Source: Anniella stebbinsi (Eukaryota > Chordata > Lepidosauria > Squamata > Anniellidae). Taken from it: 64,000 nt of DNA. Under the pieces are notes generated by a model. The model was not told where the DNA came from and ran no database searches. It saw nothing but the letters and a program-made list of their open reading frames with translations. Made by a program: the position numbers and the translations under genes. Positions within the stretch are counted from its first letter, which is position 1, and each line of letters opens with the position of its first letter. The stretch lies in contig JARDYH010000001.1 in the NCBI GenBank assembly GCA_029215795.1, forward strand, positions 356,772,154-356,836,153, read 5' to 3'. Shown here in pieces: positions 32,146 through 42,454 of this stretch.

Positions 32146-32652
32146 AAGTATCCCAGCATTCCCCAGCAAGCCATTAGGCTGAAGTTCTGCACTCCTGCTG
32201 TATATATTAGCCACACTACTAAAAAAAAAACCATGAGCTTGGCTCACATTAAGCCCTCACGGGGCATGTACAATTGTCATTAACACAGTCAGAATCCACC
32301 TTTCTCGAAGATCATTAGCACTTCATGAAAGGGTGTCAGAGCGAGCGAGGAAGGAGACAGGTGATGGCAACTGGTGTTCCCTCATAATGAGGCCAGTGGG
32401 AGAAGTGCCAGATCGACCATAAAATGGCCGCTCCAGGCTCTTCTATTGGGCAGAGCCTCAAATCCCCCTGAATAACTTCCATGCTCTTGTGAATTCCAAA
32501 CGTACCTCGTAACAGTTGGATCCTTACGGCCTAGACAGGCATCTGATTGAGCTGTGGTAGGGTGGCTGAAGTGTGTTATTATGGGATCGCTGATTTGCAC
32601 TACATCTTCCTCTGACGTTCCAATAAATGGGCATACTGTCTAATCTTTGCAG
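32146..32652. other. Presumed intron upstream of the LBH-like coding exon
   Basis: No repeat recognised. Ends in TCTAATCTTTGCAG (acceptor AG at 32651-32652), with a modest pyrimidine tract. The upstream non-coding exon expected in this family was not found. Confidence 0.5.
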
Positions 32653-32653
32653 C

Positions 32654-32740
32654 ATGACAGAGGTGATGAACACACGTGAACCTGTGATGGAGGAATTTAC
32701 CTTGAGCCAGCCTGAGGAAGAAGGGGGCAGCACCAGCCAG
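32654..32740 (+). CDS. LBH-domain protein (LBH-like), first coding exon
   Basis: Encodes 29 residues beginning MTEVMNTREPVMEEF and ending STSQ. Known LBH begins its conserved part with MTEVMM...MEEIGLSPR and has an intron after SYQ; here the donor CAG|GTAAAT follows STSQ at the same place and in phase 0. The acceptor TTTGCAG|C lies one base before the ATG, so the start codon is almost the first base of the exon; in LBH itself codons precede this Met, so translation could begin further upstream in an unseen exon. LBH-family proteins are small, acidic, intrinsically disordered nuclear regulators linked with transcriptional control and development. The neighbouring exon at 39125 completes the protein, about 100 aa in all against about 105 for LBH. 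The first exon alone would be too short to call; the pairing of both exons, splice phases and order makes it convincing. Confidence 0.9.
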
Positions 32741-33069
32741 GTAAATGCCGGCCACTCATATACGATGCAACAGACAAGTAATATTATCTCTTTAGTATGT
32801 GTCAGGACTATTTATTGCCGTCGATCATGCGAGAGTGGTGCACCGCAGCTGTGCAGTATATATAAACTGGATTCGGTGGTTTGTTTTTATATGAATCGCA
32901 AGGATTAGGAGCGTTTTTTTAAAAAAAATTGTCCATTCCTGTGACGCCTGAAGCTAAATTCCTTTCGACTTGGATGAAAGCAAACAGTGTTTCATGCAAC
33001 ACCGCACAGGTGGAGCCGTCATGTGCACAAGCATTGGGTTTTAGCATCAACCAAGTGGTAGATTTAAAA

Positions 33070-33203
33070 CAGCCTTCCCCCAACCTGGTGCCCTCCAGAT
33101 GTGTTGGACTGTGCCTCCCATCATTCCCAGCCAGCCATGCTGACTGGGAATGATGGGAGGCACAGTCCATCACATTTGAAGGGCACCAGCTTGGGGAGGT
33201 CTG
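33070..33203. mobile_element. Short palindromic hAT-type MITE (intronic)
   Basis: CAGCCTTCCCCCAACCTGGT, CTCCAGATGTGTTGGACTGT and long inverted arms around GCCTCCCATCATTCCCAGCC. Ends AGCTTGGGGAGGTCTG. Flanks ATTTAAAA and CTTGAAAG agree at 5 of 8. Confidence 0.75.
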
Positions 33204-33638
33204 CTTGAAAGTATACATTCAGGATCTTGGGATTGAACAGACAATATTTGAGATTTGCAGGCCATTACGGCTGCAATTATTTTGGACCGCCATGTCAAAG
33301 TGGTGATTTGCTCCAATCATAGCATCGGTCAATCATGCTAGGTTGCCTTTTAAATATATGTTTTACAGTGATTGTCCCTGGCAGTTTTGAGTTGATTGAT
33401 AGATATTTATCTGGAATAGCATTTCTCTTGAGGGCTATTAATTCTCTGAGTGCAACCATATTGTCTACAGGGAGCTTTTTTTACTTCTTGATTTGTATGT
33501 TTGTGGCCCATAATTCACACACACACACACACACAAGTCTCCAGTAATGGACCTCAGATAGCGAAGCTGGGAAAGTCCTCTGCTGTACACCATGAAGAAT
33601 TGCTTTCTGTTCTGGTTGACACCAAATTATGAGTACAG
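33204..33638. other. Intronic unassigned sequence with a CA repeat
   Basis: No recognised repeat except ACACAC at about 33516-33535. Rest appears low-repeat. Confidence 0.4.
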
Positions 33639-33957
33639 TAGAGTGATCATATGGAAAGGAGGACAGGGCTCCTGTACCTTTAATAGTTGTACAGAAAAGG
33701 GAATTTCAGTGGGTGTTATTTGTATGCATGCAGCACCTGGTGAAATTCCCTCTTCATCACAACAGTTAAAGCTGCAGAAGCCCTGCCCTCTTGACTAAAT
33801 ACAAAAGAGGGCAGGGCTCCTGCAGTTTAACTATTGTGATGAAGAGGGAATTTCTGCAGGTGCTGCATGTGTACAAGTGAAACCTGCTGAAATTCCCTTT
33901 TCTATACAACTGTTAAAGATACAGGAGCTCTGTCCTCCCATCCATTTGGTCACCCTA
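33639..33957. mobile_element. 320-bp palindromic hAT MITE, copy 2 (intronic)
   Basis: Ends TAGAGTGATCATATGGAAAG and CCATTTGGTCACCCTA; inner arms carry GGGAATTTCAGTGGGTG and TGCTGAAATTCCC. It lies in the LBH-like intron; no clear target-site duplication remains. Confidence 0.85.
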
Positions 33958-34617
33958 GCAGTAATGGATGTTGAGATTTGCCACCAAAGCTTAGAATTTT
34001 CTGGCATTTCCTTGAGGCCTTTTAAAGGCTTAAGAATTACTGGTAAATAACAACATCCACCAAATTTCTGAAACTTAATGCAACGTAACATGCTTGTGCA
34101 GACAGTTACATATGTATTAACTTCACGACTCTTTTCCTTCCAGCGCTTCAATTCAGTGGCCCTGAGTTGCGGAAGGATTAAAACAGCGACACCCTTTATC
34201 ATTTTGAATATTATACTTTTAAAAATCTGGATCTGTTCTTACTGTAGAGCTGTGAGGTTGAGAATTGCTGTCATTGCCGCCGAACAGGTGGTCAGACAGA
34301 CTACACATACTTATTTACACTGGGCTGAGGCCAAAGATGTGCTCAATGCTTTTCAGTCACACTGAACGAGGCATCCTCTCTCTGGCAGAGCAGCGTGCGT
34401 GCGCTCTCCAGATTAATGTGATCTGACAAGAGAGAGTGGCAGCAAGAAATAGAATAAAGGAGCACATAGCGGTGCTCACTGGATGGAGCAATTTGGAGGC
34501 TCTGCCCCTCGGCACCAACTTTCTGGTGCCCTTTTGAACATAGGATAACCAGCATGCTTCGTTAAATGCGTAGCATGTGATTATAACTTTTAATTTTGCT
34601 TTTGTGTAAGCACACGG
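33958..34617. other. Intronic unassigned sequence
   Basis: No recognised repeat or exon. Confidence 0.35.
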
Positions 34618-35265
34618 GGGTTCCCACAACACACTAACCCACACTCAGAGGTTGGGTGTGCGTTGTTTTGAACAATGGATTAGCGTGCTGTCTGAACGCA
34701 GCACGTTTTCCACAGGGTGGGTTATTATGTTGTCTGAATGCAGCCAGGGAGGTTTGTTGATCATGCAATGTGGCTTGTTAACCACCCTGAACAGCCCAAA
34801 CATCAGACCATGGGTTCTCAAGGTGGCTTGTTCGAGAAAATAAGTCACATTGCATGGTTAACAAGCCACCCTGGCTGTTTCAGATAAGGCTAGGATGGCG
34901 ATATGAAAAGGACAGGGCTCCTGTATCTTTAACAGTTGCATAGAAAAGGGAATTTCAACAGGTGTCATTTGTATGCATGCAGCACCTGGTGAAATTCCCT
35001 CTTCATCACAACAGTTAAAGCTGCAGGAGCCCAGTTACAAAAGAGGACAGGGTTCCTGCAGCTTTAACTGTTGTGAAGAAGAGAGAATTTTAACTGTTGT
35101 AATGAAGAGGACATACAAATTCCCTTTTCTATGCAACTGTTAAAGATACAGGAGCCCTGTCCTCCTTTCCATATGGTCACCCTAGATAAGATGATAGCCT
35201 ATGCTTCAACAAACAACTCACACTCAACCATTGAGTGTGGGTTAACATATTGTGTGAATAGACCC
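34618..35265. mobile_element. Palindromic element hosting a second MITE
   Basis: Ends GGGTTCCCACAACACACTAA and ATATTGTGTGAATAGACCC are imperfect inverted repeats; inner motifs CCCACACTCA and GAGTGTGGGTTAAC pair. Includes CTGTCTGAACGCAGC and TTGTCTGAATGCAGCC, the terminus motif of this family. The hAT MITE at 34891-35184 sits inside it. Confidence 0.65.
34891..35184. mobile_element. 320-bp palindromic hAT MITE, copy 3 (nested, intronic)
   Basis: Starts TAGGATGGCGATATGAAAAG and ends CCATATGGTCACCCTA. Flanks GATAAGGC (34883-34890) and GATAAGAT (35185-35192) agree at 6 of 8. Removing it rejoins the two sides of the outer palindromic element. Confidence 0.85.
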
Positions 35266-35304
35266 AAATAATTTGCTGCCATTTCAAGACACCCAAAATC
35301 AGTT

Positions 35305-35456
35305 CCCTGAGGTGGCCTAATGGTAGAGGCCAGCTTTGTATTCATTTACTAGCAGCAGCTCTCTAGAGTTTTAGACAAGGGTCTTTCGTGAAGATACTTT
35401 AATTGGATCTTCTGCATGCAAAGCTTGTGCTCTATGACTGAGCTATAACTCCTCCT
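35305..35456 (-). mobile_element. tRNA-headed SINE, minus strand
   Basis: TCTTCTGCATGCAAAGC, TGTGCTCTATGACTGAGCTAT and CAGCAGCTCTCTAGAG run in reverse order; at the left a plus-strand head-like GGTGGCCTAATGGTAGAGGCC abuts it. Confidence 0.7.
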
Positions 35457-35524
35457 TTTGGTTTTGCCTATATCATCTCTGCCTCCCCTTGCCTTATCCT
35501 GGCTTCACTGAAGCCAAGTCTAAC

Positions 35525-35702
35525 TGTGCTATCTCTAATATCAGAGGCAGTCTACCTATATACACCAGTTGCTTGGGAACATAAGTGGTAGGGTGCTTTG
35601 TGGGTCCCTGGTTGACAGCTGGTTGGCCATTGTGTGAACAGAGTGCTGGACTAGATGGACCCTTGATCTGATCCAGCAGGACTCTTCTTACGTTCTTAAC
35701 TG
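35525..35702 (+). mobile_element. CR1 LINE 3' UTR
   Basis: ATATCAGAGGCAGTC, TTGACAGCTGGTTGGCCATT, GCTGGACTAGATGGACCCTT and GATCCAGCAGGACTCTTCTT. Confidence 0.88.
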
Positions 35703-35749
35703 CCAAAAGCTGATCTGCGTGTTCTCCCAGTGTTAATTGTTTTGGTATC

Positions 35750-36050
35750 GTTTTAATTTAATTTAATTTAATTTAATTTTAAATGTTATAAACTGCCCTT
35801 TATCCACAAGGGATCCCAGGCTGGTGTACCTAAAATGATAGAAAAACGAATAGAAAACACTAACAATGATAAATTGTTACAAGATAAAGGGCATAAAAGC
35901 TATTAAGACAGCAAGCAAACTAATCTTATTTAAAGCTTATGACGTCAACATTTTGAGTTGGCATTTAACAAAAGCCAGGATAGCACCAATCATATCTTCA
36001 TCCAAAGGGCATTCCAAAGTCAGTGTGCCACCACCTATTTTTCCCACTGT
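35750..36050 (-). mobile_element. L2-type LINE 3' end
   Basis: Starts with (TTTAA)n tail, CTGCCCTTTATCCACAAGGG and GATCCCAGGCTGGTGTACC; farther on TGGCATTTAACAAAAGCCAG and GGCATTCCAAAGTCAGTGTG come from the C-terminal coding part on the minus strand. Confidence 0.7.
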
Positions 36051-36054
36051 TGGT

Positions 36055-36176
36055 ACTCAGTGAGAGTACCATCCCATTGATGGACTACAGCTCCCGGTTT
36101 TCCTGACCTCTAGTCATGCTGGCTGGGGCGGATGGGAGTTGGAAATCCACAACATTTTGAGGGTTCCAGATTTATA
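36055..36176. mobile_element. Short palindromic hAT-type MITE, degenerate
   Basis: TGATGGACTACAGCTCCCGG, CATGCTGGCTGGGGC, GATGGGAGTTGGAAATCCA are the interior of the 4625/46037 family; outer arms are eroded. Confidence 0.6.
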
Positions 36177-36290
36177 AGCTGTCCTCTTTTACATAGGATC
36201 ATCCTCTATTTGAAGACATGCTCTATTTGAAGGGCTGTCTTGTTGAATTCAAGTTTAAAGGTAAAGAACCATAAGAAATGTTGCCCATCA
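36177..36290. repeat. Unnamed dispersed repeat, copy 1
   Basis: GCTGTCCTCTTTTACATAGG, CTATTTGAAGGGCTGTC, AAGTTTAAAG and ACCATAAGAA recur at 63893-64000. Family not recognised. Confidence 0.5.
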
Positions 36291-36323
36291 ACAGCTAGCA
36301 CCTTTTTTCTCTCTCTGACAACC

Positions 36324-36373
<50 letters not shown>

Positions 36374-36517
36374 ATCCCTTTTCTCTTTTTTGGACAGCCC
36401 TTTTCTCTCTCTCTCTCTCTGACAAACTCAATCTCTTTTTCTGATGACTCCTTTTCTTTCTGACCTCGCCTTTTTCTCTTTTTCAGACAGCCGTTTTCTC
36501 TCTCTGACAACCCATTT

Positions 36518-36556
<39 letters not shown>

Positions 36557-36770
36557 GATAACTGCTTTTCTCTCTTTCTGACAACCCTCTCTCTCTGTCA
36601 TTCCCCCTCTTCTTCCATGCACAGCAGGCTGCTGGAAGAGAGGCAGATCAATCTTGCAGGAGATCTGAACTCCAGCTCTGGAGGTTCAGTAGCTTTTGAA
36701 ATTAAGCCAAGGGACTACAACCACAGGTTGTCTGCTGTACCTGTCAGTGGCTGTCCAAGGCCTCAAACTT
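36291..36770. repeat. Polypyrimidine (CT)n/(CTTT)n array with MITE-derived flank
   Basis: TCTCTCTCTGACAACCCC units, long CT runs and a CTTT run (about 36518-36556), then AGCAGGCTGCTGGAAGAGAG and TTTTGAAATTAAGCC, which match the segment downstream of the array at 3224-3310. A rearranged relative of the 2817-3331 element. Confidence 0.75.
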
Positions 36771-37479
36771 TACCTACCTGGGTCTTGGCCATTTGCAGTC
36801 CTGGTTTTTGAGATCCTCTAATAGGAGATGCCCAGTCAGCTTTCAACGTGCTCTCGCTTTCTAACAAGAGTGTTTTATTCCGTTGTTTCCTTGAGAATCA
36901 CACACTGGCCAAATGTATTAAACTACTGAAAAGAAAAGAGTTATTTCTGCCAAAAGTGATCTGGTGAACGTTATATTGAAAGCTTTCCAGTGTTAGGCTC
37001 CAGCAACCGTGCGAAGTATCTTTGTCAATTGAGAATAATAGTTGACACTTTGCTTTGGGCTGAGGCTGTCACCCATTTTCACAGATGGTTATTAAATATT
37101 GGATTTTTGCATTGCACAATATTATTCAGCAGGATGATGGGCCATAGATAACAGCATGTCATAGCTATTTACCACTGGCCCAAAGAGAGCATGAATAAAT
37201 CGTAGCACAGCACTGCCAGGAGACTACAAAGGGTTGAAGATGAAGGTCCTGATTTAGCAGCACAAATGTTGCCTTTTGTTTCCAGAGATTGACTATGAAT
37301 TTGAAACCATTTTACTCTTTCGGTTGCCTCCATAGCAACCGTGTCTGGTCGTCAACTACTTAGCCAGCAGGCCATGCTGAGCAGGCAGTGGATATAGTGG
37401 GCCAGGTTTCCTATTCTTTTGAGGATGGCTTCAATTTTTTTAAAAAAAAAATGATTTCCAAATGTTCTGATCTGTTTCA
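36771..37479. other. Low-repeat intronic sequence, candidate conserved block
   Basis: From about 36840 to 37330 no repeat was recognised; AT-rich with ATGGTTATTAAATATTGG, GCATTGCACAATATTATTC. Could be constrained non-coding DNA or just old unique intron. Confidence 0.35.
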
Positions 37480-37650
37480 AGCATTTTAAAGTGTTTTATT
37501 GGTGTTTTATTGGTGTTTTAATGATGTACTGGTTTTATCTGCTTTTAATCAGTTTTTGTATTTTGTGTTTGGTGTTGTTCCCCGCCTCGATCCGTTGGGA
37601 GAGGCAGGTGATAAATAAATATATTATTATTATTATTATTATTATTATTA
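37480..37650 (+). mobile_element. L2-type LINE 3' end with (ATT)n tail
   Basis: Near copy of 13755-13942: TTTTATTGGTGTTTTATTGG, TTAATGATGTACTGGTTTTA, CCCCGCCTCGATCCGTTGGG, GGCAGGTGATAAATAAATA and ATT repeats. Confidence 0.93.
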
Positions 37651-38759
37651 CATGTTCTTCCTCGTACGTAAATTAGGAAAACAAATCTTCTGATTTAATT
37701 CAAACCCCTCCAAGTTACGCCTGAATAACTTAGTGAATCGGTACAGGGCCGGAAGAAAACATTGCATTCATGTTTCCTGGTTGTACATGAAGAAGCTGCT
37801 TTTTCCACAATCATAATCAGAATAATCCTTAGGGGAAAAAAAAAGAGAGACGTTAGGAGGGAAATCAGCTTGTGAAATGTTTCTGGCATTGACTGGTTTT
37901 GGCTTCTGATCATGTTGGCATCAGTTGGTTTTGTCTTTGATCATTTTGGTGCATGGTACTGAAAATGAAAATGGTACCCCCTTTCCAGTTATCAATTTGG
38001 GACACAACCCACAAGAGGTTCTCCTGCAGAAGCCTCATTGAAGTGAACAGGAGCTACACGAGAACAGTCCTGCCGTTGCTTTTGCGCGGTTCACATTTGT
38101 GCCTGTGGTGCTTCGGCCTGAGAATTTCCCAGTTGATTGGCGCCCCCTGTGGGCTAGATCTGTCTGCCTCCCTCTCTCAGCTGTCTTTAATGGTGCCCAA
38201 ATTCAGACACCTGAGGAGGCCCCCCTCACCTTGCCTCAGAGTGACAGCTTCTGAGCAGGCCTGGGGGAAACTGTTACCATGAATTGTTAGAGGGAGAGAG
38301 GCAGGTGAAGAAGGCGTCAGGGTCCATTCCATCAGAACTTTCCAATCCCCCACAGGGCCATCTTCCACCAACTGCCCTGAAGGAAGGATCCTAATTTTTT
38401 TAAAAAAAAAAAACACCAAAAAAAAATCCACGAGATTTTATTTTGTTTATTGTGATTCTGTTATTTTTATGTCATATGTAAACCATAACAACAACTTGGA
38501 ATTTTGGAGAAGTTGTGTGTGCGACACCATTCTCTACACAGCATGAAGCTGAACGGCAAGTTGGCTTTCCACATGGGTAGAGGAGCCACATAGTGTTGTT
38601 TTTTATAAAAGGCCCTTGATCCACAAATCTGAAACCATTCAGAAGAGCCTTTAAAAGGAAACTTTGGGGGGGGGGGGTGTAACCATGAGGTTTCTCTCAT
38701 TTTAATTCAGAAAAAAGTATGTCTTGGCTTTGAGAGTACACTTGGGGAAGCCATTACAT
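37651..38759. other. Intronic unassigned sequence
   Basis: No recognised exon or repeat family; homopolymers of A near 38402-38425 and of G near 38667-38677. Confidence 0.35.
38140..38153 (-). promoter_or_regulatory. CTCF-like motif (intronic)
   Basis: Minus strand reads CCCACAGGGGGCGC, matching 12 of 14 positions of the CTCF core CCASYAGRKGGCRS including the AGGGGGCGC centre. Motif match only. Confidence 0.3.
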
Positions 38760-38920
38760 AAGAGCAGAAGCAGAGCGCTGCTGGATCAGATCTGTTGCCC
38801 ATTGAGCTCAGCATCCAGTTTCCAACAATGATCAGCCCAGATGCTTCCAGGAAGCCCAAAAGCAGGACATAAAGGCCATATATAGCCTAGGGCTGTTTCT
38901 ACATCAGTTGCTGTCTGTGG
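38760..38920 (-). mobile_element. CR1 LINE 3' UTR, degenerate
   Basis: TAAGAGCAGAAGCAGAGCGC, GCTGGATCAGATCTG, CCAGTTTCCAACAATGATC and CAGATGCTTCCAGGAAGCCC follow the reverse order of a CR1 3' UTR. Confidence 0.65.
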
Positions 38921-39124
38921 CATTCCTGCCCCTATCCTAGTGAGAATTCCTCTCCTCTAAGGCCTTTCTCACCCCCAGGAGGAATCACCTCCCCCACACA
39001 CTTGATTTTGCTGCCACCAGGACTTTTAAGACTCAGGCCCAACCCTTACTCAGTCCTCTCTCTGTGAGGACACACAGACGTTATGCTTTGTGGAAATAAT
39101 AAAAATATTTAAATATCATCTTAG

Positions 39125-39340
<216 letters not shown>

Positions 39341-39462
39341 CAGTTACAGCGGGTGGGGCGTCTTTTTCAAAATAGTGCAAGAGTATACCTGTATCAGCTC
39401 ACTGTTGTGTGATCTGTTCCTGAAAAGAATATTACAAACTGGTGCTTCCTCAACACTTCACC
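39341..39462 (+). other. Start of the LBH-like 3' UTR
   Basis: Follows the TAA. No AATAAA occurs here, so the transcript must run into or past the palindromic element. Confidence 0.6.
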
Positions 39463-40013
39463 AAGGCCAGCTTCAGATGTCACAGTAAACTATGGTGATG
39501 GAAAGGAGCCTTCAGATGTCACAGTAAACCATGGTTATAGGAATGATCCTTCAGATGTCACTGTAAACCATGGTTATAGGAATGATCCTTTAGTTATCTC
39601 AGTAAACCATGATGATAGGAATGAGCCTTCAGATATCACAGTAAATCATGGTGATGGGAATGAACCTACCCTTCCTCTGGACATGCGCACTTCCCCCCTC
39701 CCTCCGACGATGATGACTTGTGTAATCCAAACCCTAATAGCAGTTAATCTTAACTATGGTTTGTTGAAACATGGCAGCTTCATAAAACATGGTGGCTTGT
39801 TTTAAACAAAGCATAGTTTAGATTAATCACTATTTGTAAAGATTCAACAAAACAGCAAACCACAGTGATTAAAAAAACAGAAGTAACACTTCTGATCTCC
39901 TTGCGGCCATGCTGGAAGAGGGGAGGGGAGGAGGAAGCATGTGAGTCTGGTGTAAAGCTGGGCTCATTCCCATCATGGTAAACCATGGCTTATTGTGACA
40001 TTCAAACGCAGCC
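39463..40013. mobile_element. Palindromic element with internal tandem repeats
   Basis: Left arm GCTTCAGATGTCACAGTAAA pairs with right arm ending TATTGTGACATTCAAACGCAG; CATGGTAAACCATGGC mirrors the core of each tandem unit. Ends cannot be set exactly and no target-site duplication is clear. It most likely lies in the 3' UTR of the LBH-like gene. Confidence 0.65.
39471..39665 (+). repeat. Five tandem 39-bp units
   Basis: Units start at 39471, 39510, 39549, 39588 and 39627 with exactly constant period. Each reads CTTCAGATGTCACAGTAAAC then CATGGT...TAGGAATGATC with a few substitutions, the fourth being the most diverged. Confidence 0.93.
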
Positions 40014-40079
40014 TAAAGGTCCCTGATTGGTACTCTGTTTTCTGCTCATTAGTACTCTATTTTTCAGAGGCATGTTTGG

Positions 40080-40790
40080 GGAAGACGCAAGAGAGGGCCG
40101 CCTTGGTGGCTGCTCCCAGGCTGTGGATGTTCCCGCCAAGGGAGGGTACTTTGGCTCCCTCTCTTTCAGCAGACCTTCCTTCAGCAAATAAAGATATTTG
40201 CAGTCAGGCAGCTCTTTGTCATGTATGCTGGTCTGCTGCTGAAGTGGGTTCTATTGGGTTGGGTTCTTTTATTCTTGTATTTTGGGAAGAGCAATCCCTA
40301 TTGCTCCTATGCAGTATCTGGGGAGCCATAGGACAGTTTGGATTCCTGAATCTGAAGCTTCTCTCTCCCTTGCAACCGGTACAAAGACAAACACACCGGC
40401 TGCCTCTCCGAAGTCGCAAAGGCATCTTGAGCGAGAAGGGAAAGAGGCCGGTTCTGTGGGTGGGGAGGGGACTGGGGAAAGCGGGGATACAACCTATCCC
40501 CAATCCCCTTCCCTCCACAGAACTCTAGCTAGCAATATGTATGGTCACCTCCATGCTCCTCCCGACGGGCATAGGATGCCCATCAACTTCCAAGTTTGCA
40601 GGCTGATGGGCATCTGGATGGGACTGCACCCTAAATTATATATTTAATCTGCTAGTTTTTAAGGAGGTTAAATTTAATTGTGGTTATGTTATTGTTTAGC
40701 CACTGTGAGCGCCATTTGTTTGGTGGAAGGGCGGGGTATAAATCAAATAAATAATAAATAAAACAACGAATAAAATCAAAATCAATCAAC
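40080..40790 (+). mobile_element. L2-type LINE 3' end, interrupted
   Basis: Coding trace ERAALVAAPRLWMFPPREG resembles the LINE motif ERAISVVAPQLWNELP; the UTR/tail is at 40640-40790 (AGCCACTGTGAGCGCC, GGTGGAAGGGCGGGGTATAA, AATAAATAATAAATAAA). The middle (about 40295-40630) seems foreign: it starts CCCTATTGCTCCTATG and contains GATGCCCATCAACTTCC. Confidence 0.65.
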
Positions 40791-40894
40791 CAATCAATCA
40801 AAATCTTAAATACATCCCAGGGCTGGCCCTTCTATGCGGCAAGGTGAAACAACCTACTCACACCATGAAAGGGCAAGTGGAGAGATCAGGTAGG

Positions 40895-41005
40895 CAACCC
40901 AGCACCTTCCAGATATTTGGACTACTCCCGTACCCTAATTCTGAGCCTTGCTAGCTCGGGCTGATGGGAGTTGTAGTTGGGATAGTTGGGGATAGTTGAA
41001 GGCCA
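40895..41005. mobile_element. Short palindromic hAT-type MITE, degenerate
   Basis: GTAGGCAACCCAGCACCTTCC, AGATATTTGGACTACTCCCG, GGGCTGATGGGAGTTGTAGT. Right arm is disrupted. Confidence 0.65.
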
Positions 41006-42161
41006 GATTGAATGTCTGAATGGTGCAGCAAGACCTTTGAAGTGTTCGCCTGACCAAAAGGAAGGTGTCTTGCGCCGGCACTGATATGAAAGTAAATGCA
41101 CAGAGACTTGTTTCTCTCCAGGTGCTCCGCCACATCAAGATATGGGAGAGAGTACAGAATCCACCAAAACCAGAACTGAGGAAGACGACTAAGGAACTTT
41201 GTTGGACGGGCCAGAGGTTCGAGCTTTGGTGTGAGCCTAATTGGATAGCCAGCACATTCCGAAGACATGTCAAAGTGATCTATTTTAAAAACGCGAAAGG
41301 TTTTCCCTTTATTTGCATTATCAAGTTAATACGCAATGAGGAATTTACGGGCTTTAGAACTGTTCCTTTACCTTTACAGGCTGGGATTCATACCATTTAA
41401 ATTTCCTTTGGGGGGAAATGGAGCACATTAGGAAATACATTCCAGTTACTATTACAAAAACCACAAAGGAAGTAAATTAACACACGCAGAGACTAAACAA
41501 GAACACACTCAAGTAGTTGCAATTAGCACTTTTAAATGGAATTGCCTTATTAAAGGTAAGGCTGCCTTTTAGGTGGCAATACAAAGGGTTAGCTTTGCTA
41601 TAGAACACCTTAAATCTATTCAACCTCTCTTGTTTTAGCCATTTTAAAAACTAGCACTGTGATATTATGGATAATAGATGTAATATAATGTCACCATCTG
41701 ACTTTGTACCTTTTTTTTGTATAGAGACACAAGTTTAACTTTTGAATCCAGGCTATATGGAAATTTAGGACTGCCTTTTAGTAGTGTAGAACAGGGACCT
41801 ATATTTATCCCTTAGCCCTATCTCTTCTTTTTTGTGCAAATTCAGATGAAACCAGCCTTTTGTTAATACTCAGTGTGTATTTTAAAGAAAATGGGTCAAA
41901 TTTTGAAGAGCTCTTTATTGATGTACATTTCTTGGATCGAAATAGCTATTCATCAGTGTTTGTGAATTGAATCAGTTTTGTGTAACATTAATTGGCTGGG
42001 CATTGCTTATATTTGTGTACATGATCTGCGTTCCAAATTCCACCCTGTTATAATTTGGCGTTGTCTTGTAAAAGGTGAGGGGGGGGGGGGAAAGAGAGAT
42101 TTTTGCTCTTTACATCAAGCCTGAATATGCTATGAGTCATTAATAGGAAATATTGTTGCTA

Positions 42162-42167
<6 letters not shown>
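41006..42167. other. Unassigned, mostly low-repeat AT-rich sequence
   Basis: A 111-codon frame at 41065-41400 preceded by TTTCTCTCCAG looks exon-like but translates to nothing I recognise. From 41280 to 42060 no repeat was seen; it could be conserved non-coding DNA or a 3' UTR segment. Confidence 0.35.

Positions 42168-42203
<36 letters not shown>
42168..42203. repeat. (AT)n microsatellite
   Basis: About 18 AT units. Confidence 0.97.
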
Positions 42204-42205
<2 letters not shown>

Positions 42206-42454
42206 TGCTGAATTTTTTTTACATATAGTTTTGGCTCTGAAGACTGAGCAGAAACTGTGTGGAACAGAGTTTGGGGGGGCATCTTTTACTTAATTAATAT
42301 TGCGCCTCACACCATAATGTCTTATTTTGACTACTTAGCCTACCAAGATTTTTTATGTAGTGGTTATAGATATTTGAGGCACCAGCAGATGATGTAAATA
42401 GAGCCACAAAATGCTCAATGGCCTTATCTACATTAAACTGCTACAATGGTCATT

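Larger units (their letters stand above)
32741..39124 (+). other. Intron of the LBH-like gene
   Basis: GT at 32741-32742 (CAG|GTAAAT) and AG at 39123-39124 (ATCATCTTAG|GC). It is 6384 bp long and holds MITEs, SINE, CR1 and L2-type insertions listed separately. The acceptor's pyrimidine tract is poor (AAATATCATCTTAG); a second AG (TTTTCCAG at 39125-39133 region) lies 9 bp inside the exon and would remove AFP in frame if used. Confidence 0.85.

Noticed and set aside
40002..40528. 177-codon plus-strand frame, the second longest in the window
   Set aside because: It begins in the arm of the palindromic element, runs through an L2-type C-terminal trace (ALVAAPRLWMFPP) and then into unrelated sequence; a chimera of repeats.
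41065..41400. 111-codon frame preceded by TTTCTCTCCAG, exon-like
   Set aside because: No recognisable protein family and no matching partner exon; kept only as unassigned sequence.
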